Positions 16,745 through 25,507 of a stretch of 28,733 nucleotides of DNA are shown piece by piece. Below the pieces are notes generated by a model. It was given only the letters and a program-made list of their open reading frames with translations. It was not told the origin of the DNA and made no database searches. The position numbers were made by a program, and so were the translations under genes. Positions within the stretch are counted from its first letter, which is position 1; each line of letters starts with the position of its first letter. The DNA is from UBA11869 sp964544965 (lineage in GTDB: Bacteria > Pseudomonadota > Gammaproteobacteria > Eutrophobiales > Eutrophobiaceae), in assembly GCA_964544965.1 (NCBI GenBank), contig CAZJED010000015.1:1-28733 (forward strand), in the 5' to 3' direction.

Positions 16745-18304
16745 TTAATGAAGAAAATGTCTCATTTTAGTAAACACCATCGCTATGTCATGTTCATCAG
16801 CAGCAGCAATTACTTCTTCATCGCGTACTGAACCACCAGGCTGAATTATTGCTCGTACACCTTCTGCTGTAGATGAGTCAATCCCATCTCGAAAAGGAAA
16901 AAAAGCATCCGATGCCATAACTGCACCACTTACCGTCAGGTTTTCATCTTTTGCTTTAATTGCCGCAATGCGTGCGCTGTATACACGACTCATTTGTCCT
17001 GCGCCTACACCAATTGTTTTTTTATCTTTTACATAAACAATTGCGTTTGATTTAACATATTTTACAACATGCCACGCAAAGATAAGATCATCGAACTCTT
17101 GTGCTGTAGGCGCCCTTTTTGTCACAACCTCCAAATTATCACGGCTAATGTTTCCCTGATCATTATCTTGTAATAATAAACCACCGCTAACACGCTTCAT
17201 ATTTAAACGTTGAATATCATCTTGTCGAACTCCAGCCTCTAATAAACGTATCCCTTTTTTATTTGCAATAACTTTAACGCTTTCTGATGAAATTGACGGT
17301 GCAATAATTACTTCAACGAATTGTCTTTCAATAATTACTTCTGCAGTTTTTGCATCTAACTCACGGTTAAATGCGATAATTCCACCAAATGCTGATGTTG
17401 GATCGGTAATATATGCGCCCTCATAGGCTTCAAGAATTGTGGAACCAAGTGCAACACCGCAAGGATTTGCATGCTTAACAATCACACAGGCAGTTTCTTT
17501 AAATGAAAGAACGCATTCATATGCGGCATCAGTATCAGCAATATTATTATAAGAAAGTTCCTTGCCCTGAATCTGTTTAGCGCTCGCTAATGTTCCCATC
17601 GCCGAACAAGGTTCTGCATAAAAAGCTGCAGTTTGGTGAGGATTTTCGCCATAACGTAAATCTTGTTTTTTTATAAATTGACTTGTGTAGGTCAACGGAT
17701 AGTTAATAGGTTCTTTATTATTGTTTAATCCGCCTAGATAGTTTGAAACATTCGCATCATAGTTTGCTGTATGAGAAAAAACTTTTTTCGCAAGATGAAA
17801 ACGTGTTTCATCACTAATTCTTCCATCTTTTTTTAATTCTTTTAATACTCTGTTGTAGTCTTCTGCGGCAACAACTGCGGCAACTGAATGATGATTTTTT
17901 GCAGCTGAGCGCAACATTGCCGGACCACCAATATCAATATTTTCGATTGCTTCTTCAAACGTACAAGATGGTTTACTAACAGTTTCTTCGAATGGATATA
18001 AATTCACAATAAGTAAATCGATTGCTGTTATTCCATGCTCACTCATCACTTCGTCATCAACACCACGCCTACCTAAAAGTGCGCCGTGAATTTTAGGATG
18101 TAAAGTTTTTACACGCCCATCCATCATCTCAGGGAAATTGGTATAATCTGAAACCTGTACAACATTAATTTTGTGTTCTGTCAGTAACTTCGCGGTACCA
18201 CCTGTTGAAAGAATTTCGATTCCTAATTCTGACAAACCCTCACAAAAATCAACAATTCCAGATTTATCTGACACACTGACTAACGCGCGTTTAACAACAG
18301 TCAT
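16745..18304 (-). CDS. purH: Bifunctional AICAR transformylase / IMP cyclohydrolase
   Basis: It performs the last two steps to IMP. The 519-residue protein starts with the MGS-like cyclohydrolase domain (KRALVSVSDKSGIVDF, LSTGGTAKLL, MDGRVKTLHPKIHGALL), followed by the transformylase domain with the catalytic Lys277-His278 in IVKHANPCGVA and the later GAGQMSRV and SDAFFPFRDG segments. An AAGGG ribosome site lies 8 bases before the ATG. It follows fis across a 118-base gap that holds a candidate promoter and a small palindrome, so purHD may be expressed separately from dusB-fis. Confidence 0.97.
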   Translation of the reverse strand: MTVVKRALVSVSDKSGIVDFCEGLSELGIEILSTGGTAKLLTEHKINVVQVSDYTNFPEMMDGRVKTLHPKIHGALLGRRGVDDEVMSEHGITAIDLLIVNLYPFEETVSKPSCTFEEAIENIDIGGPAMLRSAAKNHHSVAAVVAAEDYNRVLKELKKDGRISDETRFHLAKKVFSHTANYDANVSNYLGGLNNNKEPINYPLTYTSQFIKKQDLRYGENPHQTAAFYAEPCSAMGTLASAKQIQGKELSYNNIADTDAAYECVLSFKETACVIVKHANPCGVALGSTILEAYEGAYITDPTSAFGGIIAFNRELDAKTAEVIIERQFVEVIIAPSISSESVKVIANKKGIRLLEAGVRQDDIQRLNMKRVSGGLLLQDNDQGNISRDNLEVVTKRAPTAQEFDDLIFAWHVVKYVKSNAIVYVKDKKTIGVGAGQMSRVYSARIAAIKAKDENLTVSGAVMASDAFFPFRDGIDSSTAEGVRAIIQPGGSVRDEEVIAAADEHDIAMVFTKMRHFLH

Positions 18305-18348
18305 TGGATTTACCCTTGTTTAATTTTGGTAGCCGGAAACACGACATT

Positions 18349-18372
18349 ATTGTATTAATTGCGATATTGCAA
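18349..18372 (-). promoter_or_regulatory. Candidate purH promoter region with palindrome
   Basis: On the minus strand a TACAAT -10 box (18354-18349) would start transcription near 18342, 38 bases before the purH ATG. Just upstream, TTGCGATATTGCAA (18359-18372, plus-strand reading) is a near-perfect palindrome with one mismatched pair, in the space between the -10 box and the expected -35. No good -35 hexamer is present. The placement suits a repressor or activator site, but its owner is unknown. Confidence 0.35.
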
Positions 18373-18422
18373 TGCATAAAGAGATTATTGGTATTAGTGT
18401 TGGCAGGTAAAACTGCCCATAC

Positions 18423-18704
18423 TTAATCTAGTTTGTATTTTTTTAACCGATTACGTAGTGTTGCACGGTTCATGCCAAGCATATTTGAGGCATGCGTAAT
18501 ATTCCAATCTGTGTGCTGCATAACGACATCAAGAAATGGTTTTTCAACTTCCTGCATAAAAAAACCATACAGGTCGTCTGGCTTACTACCGTTTAGGTCC
18601 TTAAAATATTTTTGCGTGGCTTTTTCCACATTGTTCGCTAGAGATTGCTGAGCATAATTTCTTTTCTGAGCTGCTGTTTTTTTTCTGATCTTTCTCTCGC
18701 TCAT
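18423..18704 (-). CDS. fis: DNA-binding protein Fis
   Basis: This nucleoid-associated factor bends DNA and activates rRNA and other growth-phase promoters. It has 93 residues (98 in E. coli). The C-terminal half is well conserved: LYGFFMQEVEKPFLDVVMQHTDWNITHASNMLG leads into the helix-turn-helix recognition part MNRATLRNRLKKYKLD. The N-terminal 30 residues are Lys/Arg-rich and diverged. Its ATG overlaps the dusB TGA (ATGA), the same dusB-fis arrangement as in E. coli, so expression depends on the promoter ahead of dusB. Confidence 0.96.
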   Translation of the reverse strand: MSERKIRKKTAAQKRNYAQQSLANNVEKATQKYFKDLNGSKPDDLYGFFMQEVEKPFLDVVMQHTDWNITHASNMLGMNRATLRNRLKKYKLD

Positions 18705-19675
18705 GCTGCAAATCTCTGCTCTTGGCCAAAAATATTATTTAGTGCTGAAATCTGTTCACTTGCTGAATCAAGCCTGTTTATTGGGTAATTTAATAGGTTT
18801 ATATATTTTTGTTGGGCATACCAAGTTATATGCTTGCGCGCAATCCTAACCCCTTGACGCTCACCGTAGAATCTATGTAAGTGAGTAATGTGTTTTATAA
18901 TAATATTGTGAACTTCTTTTAGGGAGGGTGCGGCTAATTTCTTACCTGTTTTTAAGTAGTGGTTTATCTCTTGAAAAACCCATGGATTACCTTGTACTGC
19001 CCTTCCTATCATGATTCCATCAACCCTATATTTTTTTATTATTTCTTCTGCTTGTACTGGACTTGTGATATCGCCATTGGCTATCACCGTCATGTTAATT
19101 CTCGCCTTAATTTCACCTGCGGTTTCATGTTCAGCATTGCCTTTAAAACCACAAGCGCGGGTTCTGCCGTGAACTGTAAGTGCTTGTATGCCTGCTTCCT
19201 TGGCAATTTTCGCTATATTAAAAGCGTTACGATTATTTTTATCCCAACCGGTTCTGATTTTTAACGTTACCGGTACTTCTACTGCATTAACAACGGATTC
19301 TAAAATTTTGCCTACTAATACTTCATCTCTTAATAAAGCAGAACCTGCCATTACTTTACAAACTTTTTTAGCTGGACAACCCATGTTGATATCGATGATT
19401 TGTACATTGTTATCAACGTTAAACTTAGCGGCTTCTGCCATCATAACCGGATCTGCACCAGCAATTTGTACAACCCTGGGCTCCATCTCGCCGCCCACAT
19501 CGACTCTCAGTTTTGTTTTTCTAGACCCAAATAACGCGCTGTCTGATGTTGTCATCTCTGATACAACCAGACCTGCCCCTAATTCTCGACAAAGTATTCT
19601 GAACGGTTGGTCAGTAATCCCTGCCATGGGTGCAAGCACTAAATTATTTTTAAGTTTATGAGGTCCTATTAACAT
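18701..19675 (-). CDS. dusB: tRNA-dihydrouridine synthase B
   Basis: This FMN enzyme reduces uridine to dihydrouridine in the tRNA D-loop. The 324-residue protein has the FMN-binding start LAPMAGITDQPFR (14-26), the catalytic Cys100 in INMGCPAKKVCK, KIRTGW for FMN contact, VHGRTR, ANGDI and the phosphate site DGIMIGRAVQGNPW. The C-terminal helical domain (about 250-324) contacts tRNA. The gene is the first of the dusB-fis pair and has a candidate promoter 55-82 bases upstream of its start. Confidence 0.96.
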   Translation of the reverse strand: MLIGPHKLKNNLVLAPMAGITDQPFRILCRELGAGLVVSEMTTSDSALFGSRKTKLRVDVGGEMEPRVVQIAGADPVMMAEAAKFNVDNNVQIIDINMGCPAKKVCKVMAGSALLRDEVLVGKILESVVNAVEVPVTLKIRTGWDKNNRNAFNIAKIAKEAGIQALTVHGRTRACGFKGNAEHETAGEIKARINMTVIANGDITSPVQAEEIIKKYRVDGIMIGRAVQGNPWVFQEINHYLKTGKKLAAPSLKEVHNIIIKHITHLHRFYGERQGVRIARKHITWYAQQKYINLLNYPINRLDSASEQISALNNIFGQEQRFAA

Positions 19676-19729
19676 TGAACCAAGGAATCAAAATCCATTT
19701 CGTAAAATTAAATAAAAACTTTTTTCCTT

Positions 19730-19757
19730 ATAATAACGACAAACTGTAAGTTGTAAA
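19730..19757 (-). promoter_or_regulatory. Candidate sigma70 promoter of dusB-fis
   Basis: On the minus strand TTTACA (19757-19752) and TATTAT (19735-19730) are 16 bases apart, each matching five of six consensus positions. Transcription would start near 19723, about 48 bases before dusB. In E. coli fis is also driven from upstream of dusB; the GC-rich discriminator of that promoter is not seen here. Confidence 0.55.
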
Positions 19758-19790
19758 GTAAGAATTTTTTGATGAATAAAATCAGTTACT

Positions 19791-20663
19791 TTAAAGTCTA
19801 ACGCCATGCAGAATGGCCCAATTTTCTCTTAAAACAGGTTTATCCATATTAAAATGTTTTGCATATGCTATTGAACACTCCCGCGCCTGCTCTGCAAGTA
19901 GTCCAGATAAAATTATATGACTACCTGTTTTTGTTAAGCTAGAAAATTCTTTAAGTAATTTTTTCAACGGATTTTGTAAAATATTAGCAACTAAAATGTC
20001 AGCTTTTGGAATAATGACATTTTTTGGATTATCTACTAAAATTTTCTCATCCAATTTATTTTTTGTAATATTTTCACGTGCTGTTTGTATAGCTTGTTCA
20101 TCAATATCAATTGCAAAAACCTTTTTTGCGCCAAATTTTGCTGCAACCATTGCAAGAATTCCTGACCCGCAACCATAGTCAATAACAATTTTATTTTTTA
20201 TGTTATTTTGACAAAACCATTCAATACAAAGTGATGTTGTCGGATGCATTCCTGTACCAAATGCAAGACCTGGGTCAAGAATTATAGTTGGTATTTTATT
20301 TTCTGATGGCTTATACCAACTCGGAGAAATACATATTTTATTTGAAAAAAATATTGGCTTATATTTAGATTTAAATTCATGAATCCAATCTTTGTCTTTT
20401 AAAAATTTAATTTTTTGAACAGCGTCACTGCCGAGGCACTGATTTAATTGGAGTAATAAACTGTCAATATTACATTTTGGATTTAATAGCGCGGTTAACT
20501 TTGTTTTATGCCACAACGCATTATCTTCAACTCCCTCATCAAAGATAGGCTCATCACTTGATGCTGTTAAACTAATTGAAATTGCACCAAATTCTTCAAG
20601 CAGTACAGACAGCTCCTCTGTATAAGCTTGATTTGTTTCCAATTCAAGTTGCACCCAGCGCAT
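19791..20663 (-). CDS. prmA: Ribosomal protein L11 methyltransferase
   Basis: It methylates ribosomal protein L11 with S-adenosylmethionine. It has 290 residues. The N-terminal substrate-binding domain (about 1-95) is followed by the conserved LDPGLAFGTGMHPTT (129-143), the SAM site VIDYGCGSGILAM (160-172) with the acidic AIDIDEQA strand, and LVANILQNPL, the family's catalytic-site NIL.NPL motif. It sits between accC (upstream) and dusB (downstream, 115 bases away), its usual place in gammaproteobacteria. Confidence 0.96.
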   Translation of the reverse strand: MRWVQLELETNQAYTEELSVLLEEFGAISISLTASSDEPIFDEGVEDNALWHKTKLTALLNPKCNIDSLLLQLNQCLGSDAVQKIKFLKDKDWIHEFKSKYKPIFFSNKICISPSWYKPSENKIPTIILDPGLAFGTGMHPTTSLCIEWFCQNNIKNKIVIDYGCGSGILAMVAAKFGAKKVFAIDIDEQAIQTARENITKNKLDEKILVDNPKNVIIPKADILVANILQNPLKKLLKEFSSLTKTGSHIILSGLLAEQARECSIAYAKHFNMDKPVLRENWAILHGVRL

Positions 20664-20700
20664 TTTAAGTTTAAGAACAAAAGCAATTCAAATAAAAATT

Positions 20701-22044
20701 CTATTTGATGCCCAATTTGTTCTCCAGATAGTGAATATCAGTCCCGCCTGCTGCAAACGCAGTATCCTGAACTAAGTTTTGGTGTAGGGGGATATTTGTT
20801 TTAATACCATCAATTACTATTTCAGATAATGCCATCGATAGGCGTGATAGCGCGTGCTCCCTGGTCTCGCCATGGACAATTAATTTACCAATCATTGAAT
20901 CATAATAAGGTGGCACCTTATAACCCTGATAGACATGTGTATCGACACGAATGCCGAATCCGCCAGGAGGGTGATAGTGTCGTATGGTCCCTGGCGAAGG
21001 TAGAAATGTCTCTGGATCTTCAGCATTAATACGACACTCAATCGCATGGCCTGTCACTTTTATATCGGCTTGTTTATATCTTAATGGTTCACCGCTTGCG
21101 ATTTTTAATTGTTCACTGACGATATCAACACCTGTTATCATCTCCGTGACAGGGTGCTCTACCTGAACACGTGTGTTCATTTCAATGAAATAAAATTCCT
21201 CATTCTCATATAAAAATTCAAAAGTGCCTGCGCCACGATAAGAAATTGATTTGCAGGCTTTTACGCATAGTTCTCCAATCTTCTTTCTTGTTTTTTCGGT
21301 TAAACCAGGCGCGGGGGCTTCCTCAATTACTTTCTGATGTCTTCTTTGCATTGAACAATCACGCTCGGCCAAATAAATAACATTGCGATGTTCATCCGCT
21401 AGAATTTGTATTTCAATATGTCGCGGATGTTCAAGAAATTTTTCCATATAGACCACATCATTTCCAAAAGCAGATGATGCTTCTGCGCGTGTTAACGAAA
21501 TCGATTTCAGTAATGCGGCTTCACTACGAACAACACGCATACCACGTCCGCCGCCGCCGCCAGCAGCTTTTATAATTACAGGATAACCAATTTCTTTTGC
21601 GGTCTTCATTAATTTTTTCGGATTTTCGCCTAATGAGCCATCAGAACCTGGCACACAAGGGATACCTACTTTCTTCATCGCTCTGATTGCTGAAACCTTA
21701 TCCCCCATCATACGTATTGTTTCAGCCTTTGGTCCGATAAAAGTAAACCCACTCTGTTCCACTCTTTCTGCAAAATCTGCATTCTCAGAAAGAAAACCAT
21801 AACCCGGGTGAATGCCAACCGCATCTGTAACCTCAGCTGCGCTAATTACTGCGGGAATATTCAAATAACTCTCAGCTGAAGTTGAGGGACCAATACAAAC
21901 AGACTCATCAGCAAGATAAACATGCTTTTGTTCACGATCTGCAACTGAGTATGTTGCAACTGTCTTAATTCCGAGCTCTTTACAAGCACGTAAAATTCTA
22001 AGTGCGATTTCACCGCGATTTGCAATTACGATTTTTTTAAGCAT
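20701..22044 (-). CDS. accC: Acetyl-CoA carboxylase, biotin carboxylase subunit
   Basis: It carboxylates biotin on AccB with bicarbonate and ATP, the first half of malonyl-CoA synthesis. It has 447 residues (449 in E. coli). The N-terminal KIVIANRGEIALRILRAC, the ATP-grasp glycine-rich loop IKAAGGGGGRGMRVV, ERDCSMQRRHQKVIEEAPAP and the active-site EMNTRVQVEHPVTE are all intact. It follows accB by 65 bases and precedes prmA by 37. Bicarbonate for this enzyme could come from the carbonic anhydrase at 481-1122. Confidence 0.97.
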   Translation of the reverse strand: MLKKIVIANRGEIALRILRACKELGIKTVATYSVADREQKHVYLADESVCIGPSTSAESYLNIPAVISAAEVTDAVGIHPGYGFLSENADFAERVEQSGFTFIGPKAETIRMMGDKVSAIRAMKKVGIPCVPGSDGSLGENPKKLMKTAKEIGYPVIIKAAGGGGGRGMRVVRSEAALLKSISLTRAEASSAFGNDVVYMEKFLEHPRHIEIQILADEHRNVIYLAERDCSMQRRHQKVIEEAPAPGLTEKTRKKIGELCVKACKSISYRGAGTFEFLYENEEFYFIEMNTRVQVEHPVTEMITGVDIVSEQLKIASGEPLRYKQADIKVTGHAIECRINAEDPETFLPSPGTIRHYHPPGGFGIRVDTHVYQGYKVPPYYDSMIGKLIVHGETREHALSRLSMALSEIVIDGIKTNIPLHQNLVQDTAFAAGGTDIHYLENKLGIK

Positions 22045-22109
22045 GGGTCATTAAGACTATTAAAGATTTTATTTGTAAATAAACGCCATTAATAAAATAA
22101 CGTTTTAAT

Positions 22110-22568
22110 TTAAGATGGATCAATAACAAATAAAGGTTGACCGTACTCTACTGGATCACCATTTTCGACTAGAATACGGACTAACTTTCCATCAACATCA
22201 GTTTCAATCTGATTCATTATTTTCATTGCTTCAATAATGCAAAGTACATCGCCTGTTTTAATATTTTGCCCTTTACTAACAAATGGTGGCTGATCAGGTG
22301 CAGGAGAAGTATAAAAAATTCCTACCATTGGAGCAGTAACTACCTCACCTTCATCACTGTAATCATCAGATGAGCTTTCGGTGTTGCTTAATTGTGTTTG
22401 TACAGAGCTGCTCGAATCAACAGACGGAACGCTAATCATTGTCTGTGGGGCAGGATTTGAACCGTCGCGACTAATCCGAACAGACTCTTCACCTTCATGG
22501 ATTTCAATTTCAGCGATACCCGATTCTTCGAGCAATTCAATTAATTTTTTTACCTTTCTAATATCCAT
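22110..22568 (-). CDS. accB: Biotin carboxyl carrier protein of acetyl-CoA carboxylase
   Basis: It carries the biotin that shuttles carboxylate between AccC and the AccAD transferase. The 152-residue protein has an N-terminal helical region (MDIRKVKKLIELLEESG), a flexible Ser/Pro-rich linker (about 37-72), and a C-terminal biotinyl domain. The biotin lysine is Lys116 in IIEAMKIMN, and the protruding thumb is GIFYTSPAPDQPPFV (83-97). It follows aroQ after only 12 bases. Confidence 0.97.
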   Translation of the reverse strand: MDIRKVKKLIELLEESGIAEIEIHEGEESVRISRDGSNPAPQTMISVPSVDSSSSVQTQLSNTESSSDDYSDEGEVVTAPMVGIFYTSPAPDQPPFVSKGQNIKTGDVLCIIEAMKIMNQIETDVDGKLVRILVENGDPVEYGQPLFVIDPS

Positions 22569-22580
22569 AATATGGTTTCA

Positions 22581-23018
22581 TCATTTTTTTAAATGCCGTT
22601 CAGCGCCCATCAGGGCAAGTTCATAACCATAGTCGCCAAGACCGCTAACTACGGCAACAGCAATATCAGATAAAAATGAGGATTTTCTAAATTCCTCACG
22701 AGAAAATACATTCGACAGATGCACTTCAATAAATGGAAGCTCGGTACCTAACATCGCATCACGTAACGCAATGCTAGTATGTGTAAAAGCACCGGGGTTA
22801 ATAAGGATAAAATCCACTCCCGACTTCTTCGCCTCATGTATTTTATCAACCAACTCATGCTCGGCATTGCTTTGAAAACAAGACAGTTCATGCCCATGCG
22901 CCCCAGCTAAATCAGCCAATCTGGCATCGATTTCAGCTAGCGTGGTTGTTCCGTAGACTTCCGGTTCTCGCTCACCCAGAAGATTCAGATTCGGTCCATT
23001 TAATACCAGAAATTTCAA
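22581..23018 (-). CDS. aroQ: Type II 3-dehydroquinate dehydratase
   Basis: It makes 3-dehydroshikimate in the shikimate pathway. The 145-residue protein has the type II pattern: LNGPNLNLLGEREPEVYG with active-site Arg17 and Tyr22, INPGAFTHTSIALRDA with Asn74 and His80, FIEVHLSN with catalytic His100, and Arg111. Translation most likely starts at TTG 23018: no ATG is available ahead of the conserved KFLVLNGPN, and an AGGGG ribosome site lies 6 bases upstream. It leads the aroQ-accB-accC group, a standard gammaproteobacterial order. Confidence 0.96.
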   Translation of the reverse strand: MKFLVLNGPNLNLLGEREPEVYGTTTLAEIDARLADLAGAHGHELSCFQSNAEHELVDKIHEAKKSGVDFILINPGAFTHTSIALRDAMLGTELPFIEVHLSNVFSREEFRKSSFLSDIAVAVVSGLGDYGYELALMGAERHLKK

Positions 23019-23024
23019 TGAAAT

Positions 23025-23029
23025 CCCCT
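23025..23029 (-). promoter_or_regulatory. Shine-Dalgarno AGGGG supporting the TTG start of aroQ
   Basis: AGGGG on the minus strand lies 6 bases before TTG 23018. The strong ribosome site compensates for the weak start codon. Confidence 0.65.
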
Positions 23030-23052
23030 ATAAATAAGCACTAACACTCTGT

Positions 23053-23103
23053 TTTTAACGATTTTAACGACATTTAGTGGTATTTTAACAGAAATTTTAA
23101 GAA
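23053..23103. repeat. TTTTAA-type direct repeats upstream of aroQ
   Basis: TTTTAACGA occurs twice in exact tandem (23053-23061 and 23062-23070), and related copies follow at 23083-23091 (TTTTAACAG) and 23095-23103 (TTTTAAGAA). They fill the 115-base gap between the TlpA-like gene and aroQ. Confidence 0.5.
23082..23090 (-). promoter_or_regulatory. Candidate extended -10 promoter for aroQ-accB-accC
   Basis: On the minus strand TGTTAAAAT (23090-23082) fits the extended -10 form TGnTAnAAT, with TAAAAT matching five of six positions. No clear -35 is present. Transcription would start near 23075, giving a leader of about 57 bases. It overlaps the repeat array at 23053-23103. Confidence 0.35.
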
Positions 23104-23133
23104 AATACGAACAAGTTGTTTTTTCACTTTTGC

Positions 23134-23700
23134 TTATAAAAAATTCTTAATTGCCGCATCGGCCTCTTCTTTTGTCAGTGGCCCACGATGGGTAAATGCG
23201 ATTTTTCCCTCAGTATTAATCATGACCGTATAGGGCATTGCTCCGATATTGTTGCCCAATTGGCTTGCGATTTTTATTACTTCATCCCCGCCAATTAAGG
23301 AGGGGTAATTAACGTTATATTCTTCGATAAAATCGCGCACCTCCTCGGCTTGTTGTAGCGCAATCCCAACAAACTGTAATCCTTGTGATTGAAATTTTTG
23401 CTGTAGCTCAATAAAAACTGGAATTTCTTCGCGACAGGGAGCGCACCATGTTGCCCAAAAATTAATCACGATTAACTTTCCCTGCCACTCTGATAAATAT
23501 CTTCTCTCACCATTTAAATCAAGCAAACTGAATTCAATCACATCAGTTCCGATAACCTCCTCAGGGCTCGGCGGTTTCTTTTTATTAAATTCTTCTTTAG
23601 AACTGATGCCGTCTGTTGTTAGCTGCTGAAAATAATAGCCACCAAATCCTGAAACTAGTGCAATAAAGACTGCAATAGAGATTATCTGCCGTCTATTCAT
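23134..23700 (-). CDS. TlpA-like membrane-anchored thioredoxin-fold protein
   Basis: This is an envelope thiol-disulfide reductase of the TlpA/ResA/CcmG class. A single N-terminal membrane segment (about 5-24, ISIAVFIALVSGFGGYYF) would anchor it with the thioredoxin domain outside the cytoplasm. The redox motif is WCAPC (Cys86, Cys89) in NFWATWCAPCREEIPVF, and the cis-proline region is GAMPYTVMI. Its ATG overlaps the dsbD stop by 4 bases, so the two are coupled and DsbD is a plausible electron donor. Its substrate is not shown by the sequence: cytochrome c maturation or general envelope repair are both possible. Confidence 0.9.
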   Translation of the reverse strand: MNRRQIISIAVFIALVSGFGGYYFQQLTTDGISSKEEFNKKKPPSPEEVIGTDVIEFSLLDLNGERRYLSEWQGKLIVINFWATWCAPCREEIPVFIELQQKFQSQGLQFVGIALQQAEEVRDFIEEYNVNYPSLIGGDEVIKIASQLGNNIGAMPYTVMINTEGKIAFTHRGPLTKEEADAAIKNFL

Positions 23701-25505
23701 AAAGATTTAACTTGCCTAATGTGATTGATAAACTTCTTTGGTTTTGTAAAACCAATAAATCTATGTGATTTTATTTCTTTGGATTCATGATCAAAGAAAA
23801 GAATTGCAGGTGGGCCAAATAACTCAAAATGTTTTAATAATATTTTATCGTCATCATTATTTTTTGTTACATCTGCCTTTAATAATTTTATATCACGTAA
23901 TATATGTTGAACTGATAAATCAGAAAAAGTATATTTTTCCATCTGTTTACACTCTACGCACCAATCTGCGTAAAAATCTAACATAACGATTTTATTTTCA
24001 AGTCTTGATTTTTCCAATTGATCCTCTAGCTCAGAAAGATTTGAAACATAGATAAACTGTAAAGTCTCAGTTGAAGTATTAGATGATATTCTTTTATCAA
24101 AAGGATTTAGTACTGCTCCCTTACCACTCATCGCAGCGAAAATTAAAATGCCGCCATAAAACAACATGACAAAACCTAAGCCCTTATATAAGAGTTGCCA
24201 ATTACTAGCATGTTCCCCCAAACGCTCTAACACGCCAAGAAAAATTGAGCTGATAATAAATAGAGCTGCCCATAAAATTAAAATTAACGATGCTGATAAC
24301 ACGCGTTCTAAAAACCAAATCGCAACACCAAGCATGATTACACCAAAGACACGTTTAATATTTTCCATCCACGCACCAACGCGTGGCAACAGCTCCCCCG
24401 AACTGACGCCAATAACTAATAATGGCACGCCAAATCCCAGACCCATTGCAAATAAAGCCAAACCACCTAACTGCGCATTACCTGTTTGGCTAATATAAAG
24501 TAATGCGCCTGCAAGTGGTGGTGCCACACATGGACCAACAATCACGGCAGATAACGCCCCCATTATTGCAGCCCCCGTTAAGGTGCCGTGTCCGGAACTA
24601 CTTTTCTTCCCAGAAAGTTTATTTTGCCAACTGGCGGGTAATTGCAATTCGTAAAAACCAAACATTGATAGCGCAAGCAAAACAAAGACACTGCTAAATA
24701 AGCTTATTACCCAAATATTCTGTGAGGCGGCTTGTAGATTAAAATAAAAGAGCCCTGCAATTATGCCCAATAAAGCATAAGTAAGTGCCATTGCTAAAAC
24801 ATAACTTAGTGTCAGCATGATTGCTTTTGTTCTTGTGATATGAATACCTTCACCAACAATAATACCTGAAAGAATAGGGATCATTGGAAACACACAAGGC
24901 GTTAATGCCAATAAAAATCCAAAAACAAAAAACGAAATCACATTAACCAATAAATTTTTCTCTTTTAGATTCTTTGTTACCAGATATTGTTCGGATGCTG
25001 GTGTATCAACGTTAACCTCCTCAAGAGAATCCGGAATTGGAACTATTAAACTCTTCTCTATTGGTGGGTAACAAATTGAACCTTCTTTACAGCCCTGATA
25101 AGTAATATTAATATTAAGTTCTTTAATATTTTTATCTTCATAACTAAATGGGACTAGCACCTGATTTTCATTGTAATAGACTTCAACCTCGCCAAATGCA
25201 AGGTCATCCTTTAATTTGCCAAGCGGAAAAATATAATCTCCATATAATACGGACGAATCATTTGTACTGATCGAGAATTTATCTTTATAAAGATAGTAGC
25301 CCGGCTCTATTTGCCACTTCAGTAATAATTTATTATTAGAAACTACGCCTAGATAAACTTTAAAGGCATCATCAGGATGTAACACCTCATTATCAGAAGA
25401 TGCAGATGAGAAAATATTACTTAAACTTTCCTCAATATTTATTGCGTTTACAGAATATGAAGATATAAAAATGCAAAAAATAAATAATTTTCTAAAAAAA
25501 TACAT
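23697..25505 (-). CDS. dsbD: Thiol:disulfide interchange protein DsbD
   Basis: It carries electrons from cytoplasmic thioredoxin across the inner membrane to periplasmic thiol proteins. The 602-residue protein has a signal peptide (about 1-21), the alpha domain with its redox pair Cys139 and Cys145 (YQGCKEGSICYPP), and a multi-span membrane beta domain (about 185-460). The membrane cysteines are Cys204 in LTPCVFPM and Cys326 in VGPCVAPP. The gamma thioredoxin domain is at the C-terminus with WCVEC (Cys516, Cys519). All six catalytic cysteines are intact. The gene begins 2 bases after the cutA stop and overlaps the TlpA-like gene, as in many gammaproteobacterial cutA-dsbD loci. Confidence 0.96.
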   Translation of the reverse strand: MYFFRKLFIFCIFISSYSVNAINIEESLSNIFSSASSDNEVLHPDDAFKVYLGVVSNNKLLLKWQIEPGYYLYKDKFSISTNDSSVLYGDYIFPLGKLKDDLAFGEVEVYYNENQVLVPFSYEDKNIKELNINITYQGCKEGSICYPPIEKSLIVPIPDSLEEVNVDTPASEQYLVTKNLKEKNLLVNVISFFVFGFLLALTPCVFPMIPILSGIIVGEGIHITRTKAIMLTLSYVLAMALTYALLGIIAGLFYFNLQAASQNIWVISLFSSVFVLLALSMFGFYELQLPASWQNKLSGKKSSSGHGTLTGAAIMGALSAVIVGPCVAPPLAGALLYISQTGNAQLGGLALFAMGLGFGVPLLVIGVSSGELLPRVGAWMENIKRVFGVIMLGVAIWFLERVLSASLILILWAALFIISSIFLGVLERLGEHASNWQLLYKGLGFVMLFYGGILIFAAMSGKGAVLNPFDKRISSNTSTETLQFIYVSNLSELEDQLEKSRLENKIVMLDFYADWCVECKQMEKYTFSDLSVQHILRDIKLLKADVTKNNDDDKILLKHFELFGPPAILFFDHESKEIKSHRFIGFTKPKKFINHIRQVKSL

Positions 25506-25507
25506 TG

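Noticed and set aside
18402..18417. GGCAG-CTGCC hairpin after fis
   Set aside because: It has only five pairs and no U-run on either strand, so it does not qualify as a terminator.
19188..19661. Open frame of 157 codons antisense to dusB
   Set aside because: It lies wholly opposite a well-conserved gene, resembles no known protein, and its openness follows from the codon use of dusB. The same applies to antisense frames at 4603-4857, 9499-9849, 11964-12308 and 24166-24498.
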